In this document: positions 21,279 through 30,188 of the stretch, in pieces
Layout of the letters: the number at the start of each line of letters is the position of its first letter
Numbering within the stretch: position 1 is the first letter of the stretch
Assembly (NCBI RefSeq): GCF_003417065.2
Contig: NZ_QVLT01000002.1
Coordinates: forward strand, 62,001-126,000
Direction of reading: 5' to 3'
From: Hymenobacter lapidiphilus
Lineage (GTDB): Bacteria > Bacteroidota > Bacteroidia > Cytophagales > Hymenobacteraceae
DNA length: 64,000 nucleotides
Notes under the pieces: model-generated
Databases searched by the model: none
Seen by the model: only the letters and a program-made list of their open reading frames with translations
What the model was told of the DNA's origin: nothing
Position numbers and translations under genes: made by a program

Positions 21279-21327
21279 CCCCAAACGCCCACCAGCCGCT
21301 ACCGGGGGCGGCAGCGGCTGTGGGAGC
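21279..21327. repeat. 50-bp hairpin repeat family C, copy 2
   Basis: It has the same core as copy 1, with stem CAGCCGCT (21293-21300) and AGCGGCTG (21313-21320), preceded by CCCCAAACGCCCA. It lies between the DUF433 gene and the uncharacterised gene ending at 21363, where it may act as a terminator. Confidence 0.8.
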
Positions 21328-21362
21328 ATCGTCTTTGTTAGCAACCGTGAGAATACCCCGCG

Positions 21363-22052
21363 CTAGTAGCCTTCTTTCTGGAAGCCGAACTCGCGCCGCC
21401 GGGCCTCGGTGGTGTCGGGGTAGTTGGCCTTGAGGTGATGGACGAGGGCGCGCAAGGCCCGGCGCACCTGCTTCTCGGTCTGGTCTTTCTGGCCGACTTT
21501 GCTGCTGCGCTGGCCGGCGGTATCGGCGCTTTGCTGCACCAGTATGGCGTACTCGTTGGCCAGGGGCTGCCAGTAGGCGGCGCCGTACTTCTTCTTATCA
21601 AGCGCGTGCGCCTTGAGGGCGACGGGCAGCTTCTGCAGCGCCTTTACGCGCTCGGAGCGGGCGGCGGGCAAGCGGTAGGTTTTGTTCTCGCGCACAATGC
21701 CAAACTCGGGGTAGAAGGCGCGGCCCTGGTCCTCCTCGTGCTCCTCGGCCAGGTAGGCTTTCACGTATTTGAGGTTCCGGTCAAGCTGCTCATCCAGCTC
21801 CTGGAGCCGGCGCGACTGGGGGGTGCGCTGGTCGCCGGCCGCCTCGGCCGCATCCCGACCTTGGGCAAAGGTGGCGGCCAGCGCCGTCAGGTCGGCCTTG
21901 GAAAGCCAGAGCAGCGCCGGCAGCTCCGAATCGGCCCAGGCGCGGGCGACGTTGGTGGCCAGCGCGGCCAACGGCACGGCGCTAGTCGGCAACTGCCCGG
22001 TACGGGATTTAGGAATAGGAGCCAGCGGCGCCTCAGGCGTGGGGGTAAGCAT
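21363..22052 (-). CDS. Uncharacterised helical protein of Bacteroidota
   Basis: A 229-residue, mostly helical, charged protein that I cannot assign a function. From the ATG at 22052 it reads MLTPTPEAPLAPIPKSRTGQ. It then has a conserved-looking core (ELPALLWLSKADLTALAATF; RRLQELDEQLDRNLKYVKAY; GRAFYPEFGIVRENKTYRLP) and ends in RREFGFQKEGY. I recall similar lone proteins in other Bacteroidota genomes but know of no named domain. There is no signal peptide or membrane helix. The longer frame starting at 22109 begins inside AT-rich sequence and is less likely. It stands between two hairpin repeats of family C. Confidence 0.7.
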   Translation of the reverse strand: MLTPTPEAPLAPIPKSRTGQLPTSAVPLAALATNVARAWADSELPALLWLSKADLTALAATFAQGRDAAEAAGDQRTPQSRRLQELDEQLDRNLKYVKAYLAEEHEEDQGRAFYPEFGIVRENKTYRLPAARSERVKALQKLPVALKAHALDKKKYGAAYWQPLANEYAILVQQSADTAGQRSSKVGQKDQTEKQVRRALRALVHHLKANYPDTTEARRREFGFQKEGY

Positions 22053-22114
22053 ATAAATAGGATTAAGGGTGGATGAGGAGCCTAATATATTGATTATTTG
22101 ATAGTACAACCGTC

Positions 22115-22280
22115 CTTACCTGCTCCTAAGCAGTTAGTTGGAAGCCGGTAAGCCACCTACCTCGTCAAAACCAATTGTTGGTAGGCCGGTAGGCGCCCTA
22201 CCTCGCCAAAACCAAACGTTGGAAAGCAACCAGGCCGCCTACCTAGCCAAAACCAAATGGTTTCGGGCAGGTAGGCGGCC
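22115..22280. repeat. 41-bp tandem repeat with nested palindromes
   Basis: Units starting at 22156, 22197 and 22238 share CCTACCTCGCCAAAACCAA with an exact 41-base spacing. A more diverged unit starts near 22115. The last unit is part of a hairpin whose 12-bp stem is perfect: GGCCGCCTACCT (22233-22244) with AGGTAGGCGGCC (22269-22280). No protein is encoded. Confidence 0.8.
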
Positions 22281-22351
22281 TATGGCGAGGGAAATGAACG
22301 GTTTTAGTATAGCAGGAGGAAAACTGATTACAAAAGGCATTGCCTCCAAGA

Positions 22352-22400
22352 CCCCAAAAGCCAACCAGCCGCTACCGGGGGCGGCAGCGGCTGGGGAAGC
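22352..22400. repeat. 50-bp hairpin repeat family C, copy 3
   Basis: Stem CCAGCCGCT (22365-22373) with AGCGGCTGG (22386-22394), preceded by CCCCAAAAGCCAA. It ends nine bases before the stop of the AT-rich unknown gene and marks a sharp drop in G+C content to its right. Confidence 0.8.
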
Positions 22401-22408
22401 TGACTTTT

Positions 22409-23491
22409 CTAAACAACGTGAAAGTCCATAAGCCTCACAATTCTCAGATACTGCTTTGTCTCTAGCGCAGTACCCTTTATGAAAACGTTGCTTTTAGCCT
22501 TGTGAGCTGTTATTGCAAGGTCGTATTGATTGTTTTCTAGTTCAACATGTATCGGCTTTAGGTTGCTTTGTGAACGACTTATAATAACAAGATTCTTGCT
22601 TCCTTTTGCGTGCGAAGACCTTAGCTGAATCACTCGCCCGCGAGAATCAATTTCAACATGATTGGCAAAAACTGTGGAGGCAAGGTCTATATAATTTTCC
22701 AATTGTTTAAATTCATCTACTCCAACTACTCCTGATTCTATTTTTAGATCAAAATCTGCTCCCAGTAAGGCAAAATTTATTTCTCCTACTCCTGTTCTTT
22801 TGAAAATATTATTAATATTTTCAAAAACATCTATATTTATTAATTGTGCATTTTGCTTTACATGTTCTACGCTATATATATCATTGGCCGGCGACTTGTA
22901 TATATCGTCAACAACAAATTTTAAAACACTACCAAGTTTATTGTTTATTGAATCAGACTGAACGGAATACTCTTCAAATAGATTGACAGATAAATCTATA
23001 GAGCTTGGAAGCTGAATCTTTGAAATAAAGCTTCCTCTTTCTGTCTGCAAAAAACTACATAAGTTTAGATAAGTATTCGCCTCTTCTGGAATATCCTTAA
23101 CATAATGCTTTCCTGAAACACCGAATGAAGCATTATTTAACAAGAGGTTTTTCAGTTCTTGAAGGTGGTGCTCATACCTGAGAAATGGAACATTGCCATG
23201 AGTTGTGCTTTCATCTATCAGCTGGGTGGAGAAAATTGCTGAATTTTTTATAAATGATGATATTAATTCTCCTGATGGAAATTCATAGAATTCAGAAATA
23301 AAATCAACTACTTTATGCAATAATGAATTGTCAAATTCATTATTATCTGTGAGAGGCAGTGTGATTTTTACCGAACTACTTATAGATTCGGGGGCCGACA
23401 TTTTGTGAAATCGGTTTGTGATTTTATAGTCATGCCATCCCTTTTTGTAAAGGAATTGAATAATTGCACGAAGTGAAAGAGGTGCTAACAT
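22409..23491 (-). CDS. Unknown 360-residue protein, partner of a DUF4365 nuclease-like protein
   Basis: I do not recognise a named domain. The gene is strongly AT-rich compared with everything around it. An N-terminal section (LRAIIQFLYKKGWHDYK, then SSVKITLPLTDNNEFDN and VVDFISEFYEFPSGELISSF) is followed by a middle section with TTHGNVPFLRYEHHLQELK and TERGSFISKIQLP. The C-terminal section (VEIDSRGRVIQLRSS, NLVIISRSQSNLKPIHVELE, YDLAITAHKAKSNVFIKG) looks like an OB-type beta-barrel. From memory, actinobacterial and other genomes have uncharacterised proteins with the same order of elements. It starts two bases after the DUF4365 stop, so the pair form an operon. A defence or stress role is inference. 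Confidence 0.75.
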   Translation of the reverse strand: MLAPLSLRAIIQFLYKKGWHDYKITNRFHKMSAPESISSSVKITLPLTDNNEFDNSLLHKVVDFISEFYEFPSGELISSFIKNSAIFSTQLIDESTTHGNVPFLRYEHHLQELKNLLLNNASFGVSGKHYVKDIPEEANTYLNLCSFLQTERGSFISKIQLPSSIDLSVNLFEEYSVQSDSINNKLGSVLKFVVDDIYKSPANDIYSVEHVKQNAQLINIDVFENINNIFKRTGVGEINFALLGADFDLKIESGVVGVDEFKQLENYIDLASTVFANHVEIDSRGRVIQLRSSHAKGSKNLVIISRSQSNLKPIHVELENNQYDLAITAHKAKSNVFIKGTALETKQYLRIVRLMDFHVV

Positions 23492-23493
23492 AA

Positions 23494-24015
23494 CTAATCG
23501 TAAAGTGCGATGAATTTTCTTCTAATAGAGTCCATATCTAATTTATTTGTTTTTGGTATATAAATTCTTTTTGTCGATCTATTTCCTGTGTAAATTTCTG
23601 AAGAATCAGGTTCATACCAATATGCGCATTTTGCTAACGCAATTTCGTTGTCGCGAACTTCAACCCACGTGCTAATCTCATCAGGTAATATCATTAGAAC
23701 CAAAAGCAGGGGCACGGTAGCATTATATCTTACTCTGTCTACTAAGTCATTATATGTTTTTACCTCCAAATCATATTTTATATAATCTTCGTCTTCATCA
23801 ATTGATGCAACGCAAGTGCATTTCAACTGTACGCCTATAAAATCCGTTGAATCAACGTACCTAATACCATCAGCTCTTTCTATACGTTGCACACGCATTA
23901 TGTATAAATCCACTCCATGGTCGTCTTCAGGCTTCATATGTTTGTGGCCACCATTGTGAATTAGAAGCTCGAGGTAATTTTTGGAAAGCTTCTCCTTAAT
24001 CTGCTGTTCGGTCAT
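23494..24015 (-). CDS. DUF4365-type PD-(D/E)XK-like protein
   Basis: The 173-residue product fits DUF4365: a helix with Glu16 (KNYLELLIHNGG), DDHGVDLYI with Asp36, a strand IGVQLKCT holding Gln63 and Lys65, then VPLLLVLMILPDEISTWVEV. The Glu-Asp-QxK order is that of Mrr/Hjc-like PD-(D/E)XK nucleases, so DNA or RNA cleavage is plausible but unproven. The gene is AT-rich and is the first of a two-gene cassette. Upstream, between it and the nrdA terminator, lie only about 60 bases, including TATAAT at 24018-24028 read on the minus strand, which must hold the promoter. The AT-richness suggests horizontal gain. Confidence 0.8.
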   Translation of the reverse strand: MTEQQIKEKLSKNYLELLIHNGGHKHMKPEDDHGVDLYIMRVQRIERADGIRYVDSTDFIGVQLKCTCVASIDEDEDYIKYDLEVKTYNDLVDRVRYNATVPLLLVLMILPDEISTWVEVRDNEIALAKCAYWYEPDSSEIYTGNRSTKRIYIPKTNKLDMDSIRRKFIALYD

Positions 24016-24078
24016 AAAATATTATACTTTCGCTATGCTTTACATAAGGGTGTGGAAGGTAGTATATTTTTTTACAAA

Positions 24079-24107
24079 AAAAGGGGAGCCTATCAGGCTC
24101 CCCTTTT
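24079..24107 (-). terminator. nrdA terminator
   Basis: A perfect 12-bp stem (AAAAGGGGAGCC at 24079-24090 with 24096-24107) and five-base loop, followed on the minus strand by a run of Ts. It separates nrdA from the AT-rich cassette. Confidence 0.85.
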
Positions 24108-24132
24108 CAAATCTTGTTAATTACTCTTTTCC

Positions 24133-26514
24133 TTACGAACCGCAGGCCTCACAGCCTTCCGGGTCGTCCAGCGAGCAGGACATGTCCGAGGCATTCTGGG
24201 CCGATACGTTGAGCGGCTCCAGGGTTTCGGCGGCTTGCTTCTGCACCGTGAACTTGATGGCGTCGGCGGCGGCTTTGGTGCGCAGGTAGTACATGCCCGT
24301 CTTCAGGCCGCGCTTCCAGCTGTGGAAGTGCATGCTGGTGAGCTTGCCGAAGTTCACGTTCAGCACGTGCAGGTTCAGGCTCTGGCTCTGGCAGATGTAC
24401 GCGCCCCGATCGGCCGACATGTCGATGATGCGGCGCTGGGAAATCTCCCACACCGTTTTATACAGGTCCTTGATGTTCTGCGGGATGCTGGCAATGTCCT
24501 GCACCGAGCCGTTGGCGGCAATGATGGCCGTTTTCATTTGCTCGTTCCAGAGGCCGAGCTTGATGAGGTCCTTGAGCAGGTGCTTGTTCACTACCATGAA
24601 CTCGCCGCTGAGTACCCGGCGCACGTAAATGTTGCTCGTGTAGGGCTCAAACGACTCGTTGTTGCCCAGAATCTGGGCGGTGCTGGCCGTGGGCATGGGG
24701 GCCACCAGCAGCGAGTTGCGCGCGCCGTGCTCCATTACCTGCGCCCGCAGCGTGTCCCAGTCCCAGCGGCCCGAGTCGGGCGTTACGCCCCAGAGGTCGA
24801 ACTGGAACTTGCCCTCGCTCAGGGGCGAGCCGGGGAAGGTTTCGTAGTGGCCGTCGCGCTGGGCCAGGTCCTTGGAGGCCGTCATGGCCGCGAAGTACAG
24901 CGTCTCGAAGATGTCCTTGTTCAGGCCGCTGGCTTCGTCGCTCTCGAAGGGCATGCGCAGGGCAATGAACGTATCGGCCAGCCCCTGCACGCCCAGCCCG
25001 ATGGGGCGGTGGCGGCGGTTGCTGCGCTCGGCCTCGATAACGGGGTAGTAGTTGATATCGATAACCTTGTTCAGGTTCACCGTGGCGTGGTAGGTAACGT
25101 CGTAGAGCTTCTGGTGGTCGAAGAACAGGTTACCGGCCTCGTCGGGGCGCACGTAGCGGGGGAGGGCCAGCGAGGCGAGGTTGCAGACCGCAATTTCGTT
25201 CTCGTCGGTGTACTCCATAATCTCGGTGCAGAGGTTGGAGCTCTTGATGGTACCGAGGTTCTGCTGGTTGCTCTTGCCGTTGGCGGCATCCTTGAACAGC
25301 ATGTAGGGCGTGCCGGTCTCGGTCTGGCTTTCCAGAATGGCGAACCATAGCTCCTGGGCCTTAATGGTCTTGCGGCCCTTGCCTTCGCGCTCGTATTTCT
25401 GGTAGAGCTTCTCGAACTCGGCACCGTGGCTGGTGTCGAGGCCCGGGCACTCGTGGGGGCACATCAGCGTCCAGTCGCCGTTGGCTTCCACGCGCTTCAT
25501 GAACAAATCGGGCGTCCAGAGGGCGAAAAACAGGTCGCGGGCGCGCATCTCCTCCTTGCCGTGGTTCTTTTTCAGATCGAGGAAGTCGAAGATGTCGGCG
25601 TGCCAGGGCTCCAGGTAAATGGCGAAAGCGCCCTTGCGCTTCCCGCCGCCCTGGTCCACGTAGCGGGCCGTGTCGTTGAACACCTTCAGCATGGGCACCA
25701 AGCCGTTGGAGGTGCCGTTGGTGCCTTTGATGTAGGTGCCGGTGGCGCGCACGTTGTGCACCGCCAGCCCGATGCCGCCGGCGCTCTGCGAAATCAGGGC
25801 GCAGTTCTTTAGCGTGTCGTAGATGCCTTCGATGGAGTCGTCCTTCATCGTGAGCAGGAAGCAGGAGCTGAGCTGGGGTTTGGGCGTACCGGCGTTGAAG
25901 AGTGTGGGCGTGGCGTGGGTAAACCACCGCTCGCTCATCAGCTCGTAGGTTTCAATGGCGGCGGCAATATCCTGCTTATGAATGCCCACGGCCACGCGCA
26001 TGAGCATGTGCTGGGGCCGCTCCACCACCTTGCCATCGAGGCGCAGCAGGTAGCTGCGCTCCAGCGTCTTGAAGCCGAAGTAGTCGTAGTTGTAGTCGCG
26101 GTCATAAATAATGGCCGAATCGAGCGTCGCCGCGTTGGCGTGCACGATGTCCCACACGTCCTGAGCCACGAGCGAGGCGTTTTCGCCCGTTTTGGGGTCC
26201 TCGTAGGTGTGCAGCCGCTTCATAGTGCTGCTGAACGACTTGCTCGTGACCTTGTGCAGGTTGCTCACGGCAATGCGGGCGGCCAGAATAGCATAGTCGG
26301 GGTGCTTGGTGGTGAGCGAGGCGGCCGTTTCGGCGGCCAGGTTGTCGAGCTCAATGGTGGTTACGCCATCGTAGATGCCGTCAATCACCTTCTTGGCCAC
26401 CTCAATCGGCGACACGAAGTTCATGTTCAGGCCGTAGCAGAGCTTTTCGATGCGGGCCGTAACCTTGTCGAACTTCACGGATTCGCGGCGGCCGTCGCGT
26501 TTGAGTACCAACAT
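24133..26514 (-). CDS. nrdA: Ribonucleoside-diphosphate reductase, alpha subunit (class Ia)
   Basis: The enzyme reduces ribonucleoside diphosphates to deoxyribonucleotides together with NrdB. The 793-residue product starts with an ATP-cone ([20 protein letters not shown]) for dATP control of activity. It contains the active-site cysteine of [10 protein letters not shown] (about 216), the NxCxE motif in SNLCTEIME (about 429), [17 protein letters not shown], and the C-terminal redox pair in PEGCEACGS. These features fit a class Ia enzyme. Unlike in many genomes, the nrdB gene is not adjacent but about 5 kb upstream on the same strand. The start at 26514 gives a standard N-terminus. A one-mismatch DnaA box (26690-26698) lies upstream. 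Confidence 0.97.
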   Translation of the reverse strand: MLVLKRDGRRESVKFDKVTARIEKLCYGLNMNFVSPIEVAKKVIDGIYDGVTTIELDNLAAETAASLTTKHPDYAILAARIAVSNLHKVTSKSFSSTMKRLHTYEDPKTGENASLVAQDVWDIVHANAATLDSAIIYDRDYNYDYFGFKTLERSYLLRLDGKVVERPQHMLMRVAVGIHKQDIAAAIETYELMSERWFTHATPTLFNAGTPKPQLSSCFLLTMKDDSIEGIYDTLKNCALISQSAGGIGLAVHNVRATGTYIKGTNGTSNGLVPMLKVFNDTARYVDQGGGKRKGAFAIYLEPWHADIFDFLDLKKNHGKEEMRARDLFFALWTPDLFMKRVEANGDWTLMCPHECPGLDTSHGAEFEKLYQKYEREGKGRKTIKAQELWFAILESQTETGTPYMLFKDAANGKSNQQNLGTIKSSNLCTEIMEYTDENEIAVCNLASLALPRYVRPDEAGNLFFDHQKLYDVTYHATVNLNKVIDINYYPVIEAERSNRRHRPIGLGVQGLADTFIALRMPFESDEASGLNKDIFETLYFAAMTASKDLAQRDGHYETFPGSPLSEGKFQFDLWGVTPDSGRWDWDTLRAQVMEHGARNSLLVAPMPTASTAQILGNNESFEPYTSNIYVRRVLSGEFMVVNKHLLKDLIKLGLWNEQMKTAIIAANGSVQDIASIPQNIKDLYKTVWEISQRRIIDMSADRGAYICQSQSLNLHVLNVNFGKLTSMHFHSWKRGLKTGMYYLRTKAAADAIKFTVQKQAAETLEPLNVSAQNASDMSCSLDDPEGCEACGS

Positions 26515-26966
26515 ATGCGGTGCAGGTTGAGGTGGTGTAGGTAGTAGAAATAGGCCCCGGCTAATTGCTACTGGCAGTTAGCCGAGGCATGGAGTCAGGT
26601 TGAACAAGCTTGGCGAAGGGTTGGGACGCAGGCATTGATACCGGAAGATATTCCTATCTGGCGGCTAGGGCAAACCTTCTTTTCAGAAGTTTTCCACATA
26701 CGCCTAAAACGGTACTGTTCAGCCGGTTTTTGGCGTTTGGCTTTTGCTATATAGAATAGCATCGGCCGGAATTTTGAGTTGGCGGATTGGTTTCGATGTG
26801 GTATCGGAGCAGCGGCCCGCGCCGGCCAGCAGGCATAGCGCAACAAGCCAACGCCCGGATTCTGACCGAACACTAGGTTCAGGCAGAATCCGGGCGTTGG
26901 CTTGTTGGTTTTGGTGCCGGCTGCGGAGACGCCGCGAGGTGCATCTCTACACCGGTCTAATCGGCG
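26515..26966. other. Intergenic region upstream of nrdA
   Basis: This 450-base region should hold the nrdA promoter and the terminator of the CotH-like gene. I see a one-mismatch DnaA box (TTTTCCACA, 26690-26698) and a 24-bp perfect inverted repeat at 26841-26907. No gene is apparent; short frames here look random. Confidence 0.4.
26841..26907. terminator. 24-bp perfect inverted repeat downstream of the CotH-like gene
   Basis: Arms 26841-26864 and 26884-26907 are perfectly complementary with a 19-base loop. It lies 60 bases past the CotH-like stop. A short GTTTT follows on the plus strand only, so it may be a terminator or a repeat element. Confidence 0.6.
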
Positions 26967-28688
26967 TTAGTTGATAACTACCCGGGCCGTGCGGGGCGCT
27001 GGCTGGCCGCCGGCGTGCAGCGTGGCCACGTACAGGCCCTTGGGCAGCTGGCGCACATCGAGGCGGGGCTGGGGGCCGTGCAGCGTGGTTTGCAGCACCA
27101 CCCGGCCGGTCAGGTCGCGCAGCATCAGCTCGGTAGCGCCGGCAGCGCCGGTTTCAACCGTAATAAAGTCGTTGCTGGGGTTGGGGTAGAGCGTGAGGCG
27201 GCCGGCAGCGGCCACCGGGGCCGTCGTCACGATTCCGAAGGGTGCCCCAAAGGTGGCATCGAGGAAGCGCAGCCGGTTGGCCAGCCAGGTAGCGGTGTAG
27301 TCGAGCTGCGTGCTCATGGCGGCCGGCTCGAAGCCTGCCCAGGCCAGCTGCTCGCGCTCATACACGGCGTTGCGCTGCAGCTGGTCCAGGTTTGCCCGGA
27401 ACTTGCCCATAATGTGCTCCTCCGTTATGATGGTCTGGCGCAGCTCGGTCCAGCGCGCCCGTAGCGTGGCCCGGAAGCCGGTGGCCGAGCGGTCCTGCCA
27501 CAGCCGGTCGTAGAAGCCGTTGGAGAGCAGGTCGTTGGTTATATTGATGTTGTCGGCCTTCCAGTCGGTGCCAAACACGCCGTCGAGGTCCCAGGGCACG
27601 TAGAAGTAGGGTTCGCCCTGCTTGTACTTGGCGATGTAGAGGTTCTTGCCCGTATTGTCGGTGGCCCGCGTCAGGTTCAGAAACAGGTAATAATCTACCG
27701 CGTTTTTCAGGTCGAATTTCTGCCGGTAGGTGGCCAGAAACTCCTGCTCGGAGCTGTTGCGCACGAAGCCCACGAAATCGTGCAGCCTGGTCCAGTCGAT
27801 TTTCTCTTCGGGGTGCTTGTACTCGAAGCCGCCCCAGGTTTCGGAGCCGTTGTCGAAGTCGGGCAGGCCGCTGAACACCGTAGCCGGGCCCCAGCTGTCG
27901 CCCTTGTACAGCTCGCCCGTAATGTCTTTGCTGTATTTTTTCAGCTTGAGCTGCTTCCGGTCGATGCGCTCGGTGAGGGCGTACACGCCCCGGTAGGTCC
28001 CGTTCACGAACACCTCCACGTACTGCAGGGCAATGCCGCTTTTGGCGTCCGGCTCCTGCGCCAGGTAGGTAGGCTGATGGATTTCCTGCCACAGCGCGTG
28101 GCTGCTCATGTTGCGCACCCGCAGCGGCTCGTTATACATGGCCTGCAGGTTGTACTTGTTGTCGGAGCGCATGTTCAGCAGCCGCACATCGCGCGACTTG
28201 GCCCCGGTGCTGTCCTGCCAGAAGCTCAGCTCGTATGATTTCTTGGGGTAGGTTTGCGAGAAGCCGCCGCGGTACTCAATGCCCAGGTTGGCGGTCAGCA
28301 TCTGGCCCTGCCCGTCTACCAGCGTCAACTGGGCGGCCACGCTGGGCGCGTCCCGGATGGAGTCGCGGGTCGTGATGCTCAGAATGGGCAGGTCGGTGAA
28401 GTACACCGCGTACCGGGTGCCGTCGTACTCGGCCTCGTAGCCCGTTGTGGTCGTCAGGTTTCCCAGCGGCTTCGTGAACGTGTAAGTCTGGTCCAGGTTC
28501 AGGTGGCTGTTCTGCTCCCCGGCAGCAATCTGCAGTTCCGCCGGTTTCTTGTTGAGCAGAATCAGATGCTTCTGCACATCGACGTTATAGAAGGCCGCGG
28601 CCAGCGTCAGCGTATCGGCTTGGCCCGGCCGGGCGGCCAGCAGCCCACTCAACACTAAGAATATAAGGGAAGTAAGCGTTTTAATCAT
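26967..28688 (-). CDS. CotH-like kinase-fold protein with T9SS sorting domain
   Basis: CotH proteins have an atypical kinase fold; in Bacillus CotH phosphorylates spore-coat proteins. This 573-residue product has a signal peptide (MIKTLTSLIFLVLSGLLAA), a beta-rich N-terminal section, and a CotH domain. The domain has IEYRGGFSQTYPKKSYELSF, GVYALTERIDRKQLKL and the metal-binding-type motif VPWDLDGVFG (about residue 367). It ends in a T9SS type A sorting domain (LTLYPNPSNDFITVETG; GLYVATLHAGG). It is therefore predicted to be exported by the type IX system and anchored or released at the cell surface. A consensus promoter lies just upstream. Substrate unknown. Confidence 0.9.
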   Translation of the reverse strand: MIKTLTSLIFLVLSGLLAARPGQADTLTLAAAFYNVDVQKHLILLNKKPAELQIAAGEQNSHLNLDQTYTFTKPLGNLTTTTGYEAEYDGTRYAVYFTDLPILSITTRDSIRDAPSVAAQLTLVDGQGQMLTANLGIEYRGGFSQTYPKKSYELSFWQDSTGAKSRDVRLLNMRSDNKYNLQAMYNEPLRVRNMSSHALWQEIHQPTYLAQEPDAKSGIALQYVEVFVNGTYRGVYALTERIDRKQLKLKKYSKDITGELYKGDSWGPATVFSGLPDFDNGSETWGGFEYKHPEEKIDWTRLHDFVGFVRNSSEQEFLATYRQKFDLKNAVDYYLFLNLTRATDNTGKNLYIAKYKQGEPYFYVPWDLDGVFGTDWKADNINITNDLLSNGFYDRLWQDRSATGFRATLRARWTELRQTIITEEHIMGKFRANLDQLQRNAVYEREQLAWAGFEPAAMSTQLDYTATWLANRLRFLDATFGAPFGIVTTAPVAAAGRLTLYPNPSNDFITVETGAAGATELMLRDLTGRVVLQTTLHGPQPRLDVRQLPKGLYVATLHAGGQPAPRTARVVIN

Positions 28689-28711
28689 CCGAGTAATTTT
28701 AAAATGGACTG

Positions 28712-28741
28712 CAAAAGTAAGATTAAATAAAGATTAGCCAA
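28712..28741 (-). promoter_or_regulatory. Consensus Bacteroidota promoter of the CotH-like gene
   Basis: On the minus strand TTG (28739-28741) is followed after exactly 19 bases by TACTTTTG (28712-28719), matching the TTG-N19-TAnnTTTG primary sigma consensus of the phylum. The start codon is 23 bases downstream of the box. Confidence 0.75.
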
Positions 28742-29013
28742 GTTGCATCAAATAATTATTTTTTTGAAGTAAGCTCTTGTTGTTGATAATTTAGACCCAT
28801 TCTCAAGACGATTAAGGCACTATTAAGCCAATAGTTGCGTAGTTGGAGTGATTTCCCAAATGGGGACTGAAGGAGATTCGAAAATTGAATAATAAAAAGC
28901 TTCTTCGGTATTTGATTCGGAAACGGAACGAATCCCGGAAAAAGGCGGATTAGAAGGATATTTGTATTACTCAATCAGCCCTATGGCTGCCCATCGTCAA
29001 TTCAACTGCTGCT
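28742..29013. other. AT-rich divergent spacer
   Basis: Together with the promoter just before it, this forms a 325-base gap between the divergent CotH-like and metallophosphoesterase genes. It is AT-rich and holds no gene I can support. A weak box GATATTTG near 28958 could serve the plus-strand gene. Confidence 0.4.
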
Positions 29014-30165
29014 TTGCTAAGTATCACTACTGCCCATTTCTTCCGCTTAGGCTGCCGCTGGTCGGGCCGATTCCTGCTGTTGAGCGGCCTGCTACTGGCG
29101 GCTGGCCCGCTGGCCGCCCAGCGCTTCGCTGCCATCGGCGACTACGGTTTCACCGGCCCGGCCGAGCGAGACGTCGCGGATCTGGTGAAAAGCTGGGACC
29201 CGGAATTCATCATCACGCTGGGCGACAACAACTACGATTTTGGCGACTCGACCACCATCGACCAGAATATCGGCCAGTACTACCACGCCTACATCCACAA
29301 CTACAAGGGCCGCTACGGCCCGCGCACGTCCACCGACCGGTTTTTCCCGGCCCTGGGTAACCACGACTATTACACCCGCAACGGCCAGGCCTACCGCGAC
29401 TACTTCACGCTGCCCGGCAACGGCCGCTACTACGAGCTGGTGCGCGGCGACGTGCATCTGTTCGCCCTCAACAGCGACCCGGCCGAGCCCGACGGCATCA
29501 AGGCCACCTCGGATCAGGCCCGGTGGCTGAAGGAGCGGCTGGCCGCTTCGCGGGCCCGCTGGAAAGTGGTGTACTTCCACCATTCCCCCTACACCTCGGG
29601 CCGGCACGGTCCCGATGCCGACCTGCAGTGGCCCTTCCGCGAGTGGGGCGCCTCGGTGGTGCTCAGCGGCCACGACCACATCTATGAGCGGCTGCTGGTG
29701 GACGGACTGCCCTATTTCGTGAACGGGCTGGGCGGCCGGAATATCCACGGCGTGCAGCCCGTGCGGCGGCCCGAAAGCCAGGCGCTGTTCAACGCCAACT
29801 ACGGGGCCATGCTGCTCAACGCCACTCCCGATAGCCTGACGCTACAGTTCATCACCCGCACCCGGCAGCTGGTTGACACCTACGTGCTACGCCGCGAGGG
29901 TGGCCCTGCGCCGGCGCTGTACCCCATCAGTCCGAACCCGGTGCGGCCCGAAAGTCTGGTAGAGTTCTACCTGCCCGCCGCCGCCCCGGTGCAGCTACGG
30001 GTGCTCGACGCCCTCGGCCGCGAAGTGGCCCGCCTGCACGACGGCCCGGCCCGCACGGGCTGGCACCGCCTCCCGCTGCAGGCCGCCGGTTTGGCCCCGG
30101 GCCTGTACTTCGTGCAGCTCCGCAGCAACCGCTTCGCCCAAACCAACCGCTTCGTGGTGCAGTAG
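29014..30165 (+). CDS. Secreted metallophosphoesterase with T9SS sorting domain
   Basis: A calcineurin-like phosphoesterase, similar to purple acid phosphatases, expected to act outside the cell. Metal-binding motifs are in order: AAIGDYGFTGP (about 39), LGDNNYDFGDS (about 70), ALGNHDYYTR (about 115), VYFHHSPYTSG (about 190) and VLSGHDHIYER (about 218). After the domain comes a T9SS type A sorting region (LYPISPNPVRPESLVEF; GLYFVQLRSNRFAQTNRFVV). The reading frame has no ATG before the signal peptide (RFLLLSGLLLAAGPLAAQ). The TTG at 29014 is the likeliest start, but the exact start is uncertain. Phosphate release from organic esters is inferred from the family. Confidence 0.9.
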   Translation: MLSITTAHFFRLGCRWSGRFLLLSGLLLAAGPLAAQRFAAIGDYGFTGPAERDVADLVKSWDPEFIITLGDNNYDFGDSTTIDQNIGQYYHAYIHNYKGRYGPRTSTDRFFPALGNHDYYTRNGQAYRDYFTLPGNGRYYELVRGDVHLFALNSDPAEPDGIKATSDQARWLKERLAASRARWKVVYFHHSPYTSGRHGPDADLQWPFREWGASVVLSGHDHIYERLLVDGLPYFVNGLGGRNIHGVQPVRRPESQALFNANYGAMLLNATPDSLTLQFITRTRQLVDTYVLRREGGPAPALYPISPNPVRPESLVEFYLPAAAPVQLRVLDALGREVARLHDGPARTGWHRLPLQAAGLAPGLYFVQLRSNRFAQTNRFVVQ

Positions 30166-30188
30166 GGTGCCGGCCGGCATCGATAGTG

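Noticed and set aside
22115..22280. CRISPR array
   Set aside because: The 41-base period has no conserved-repeat/unique-spacer division; the whole unit is repeated imperfectly and no cas gene is nearby.
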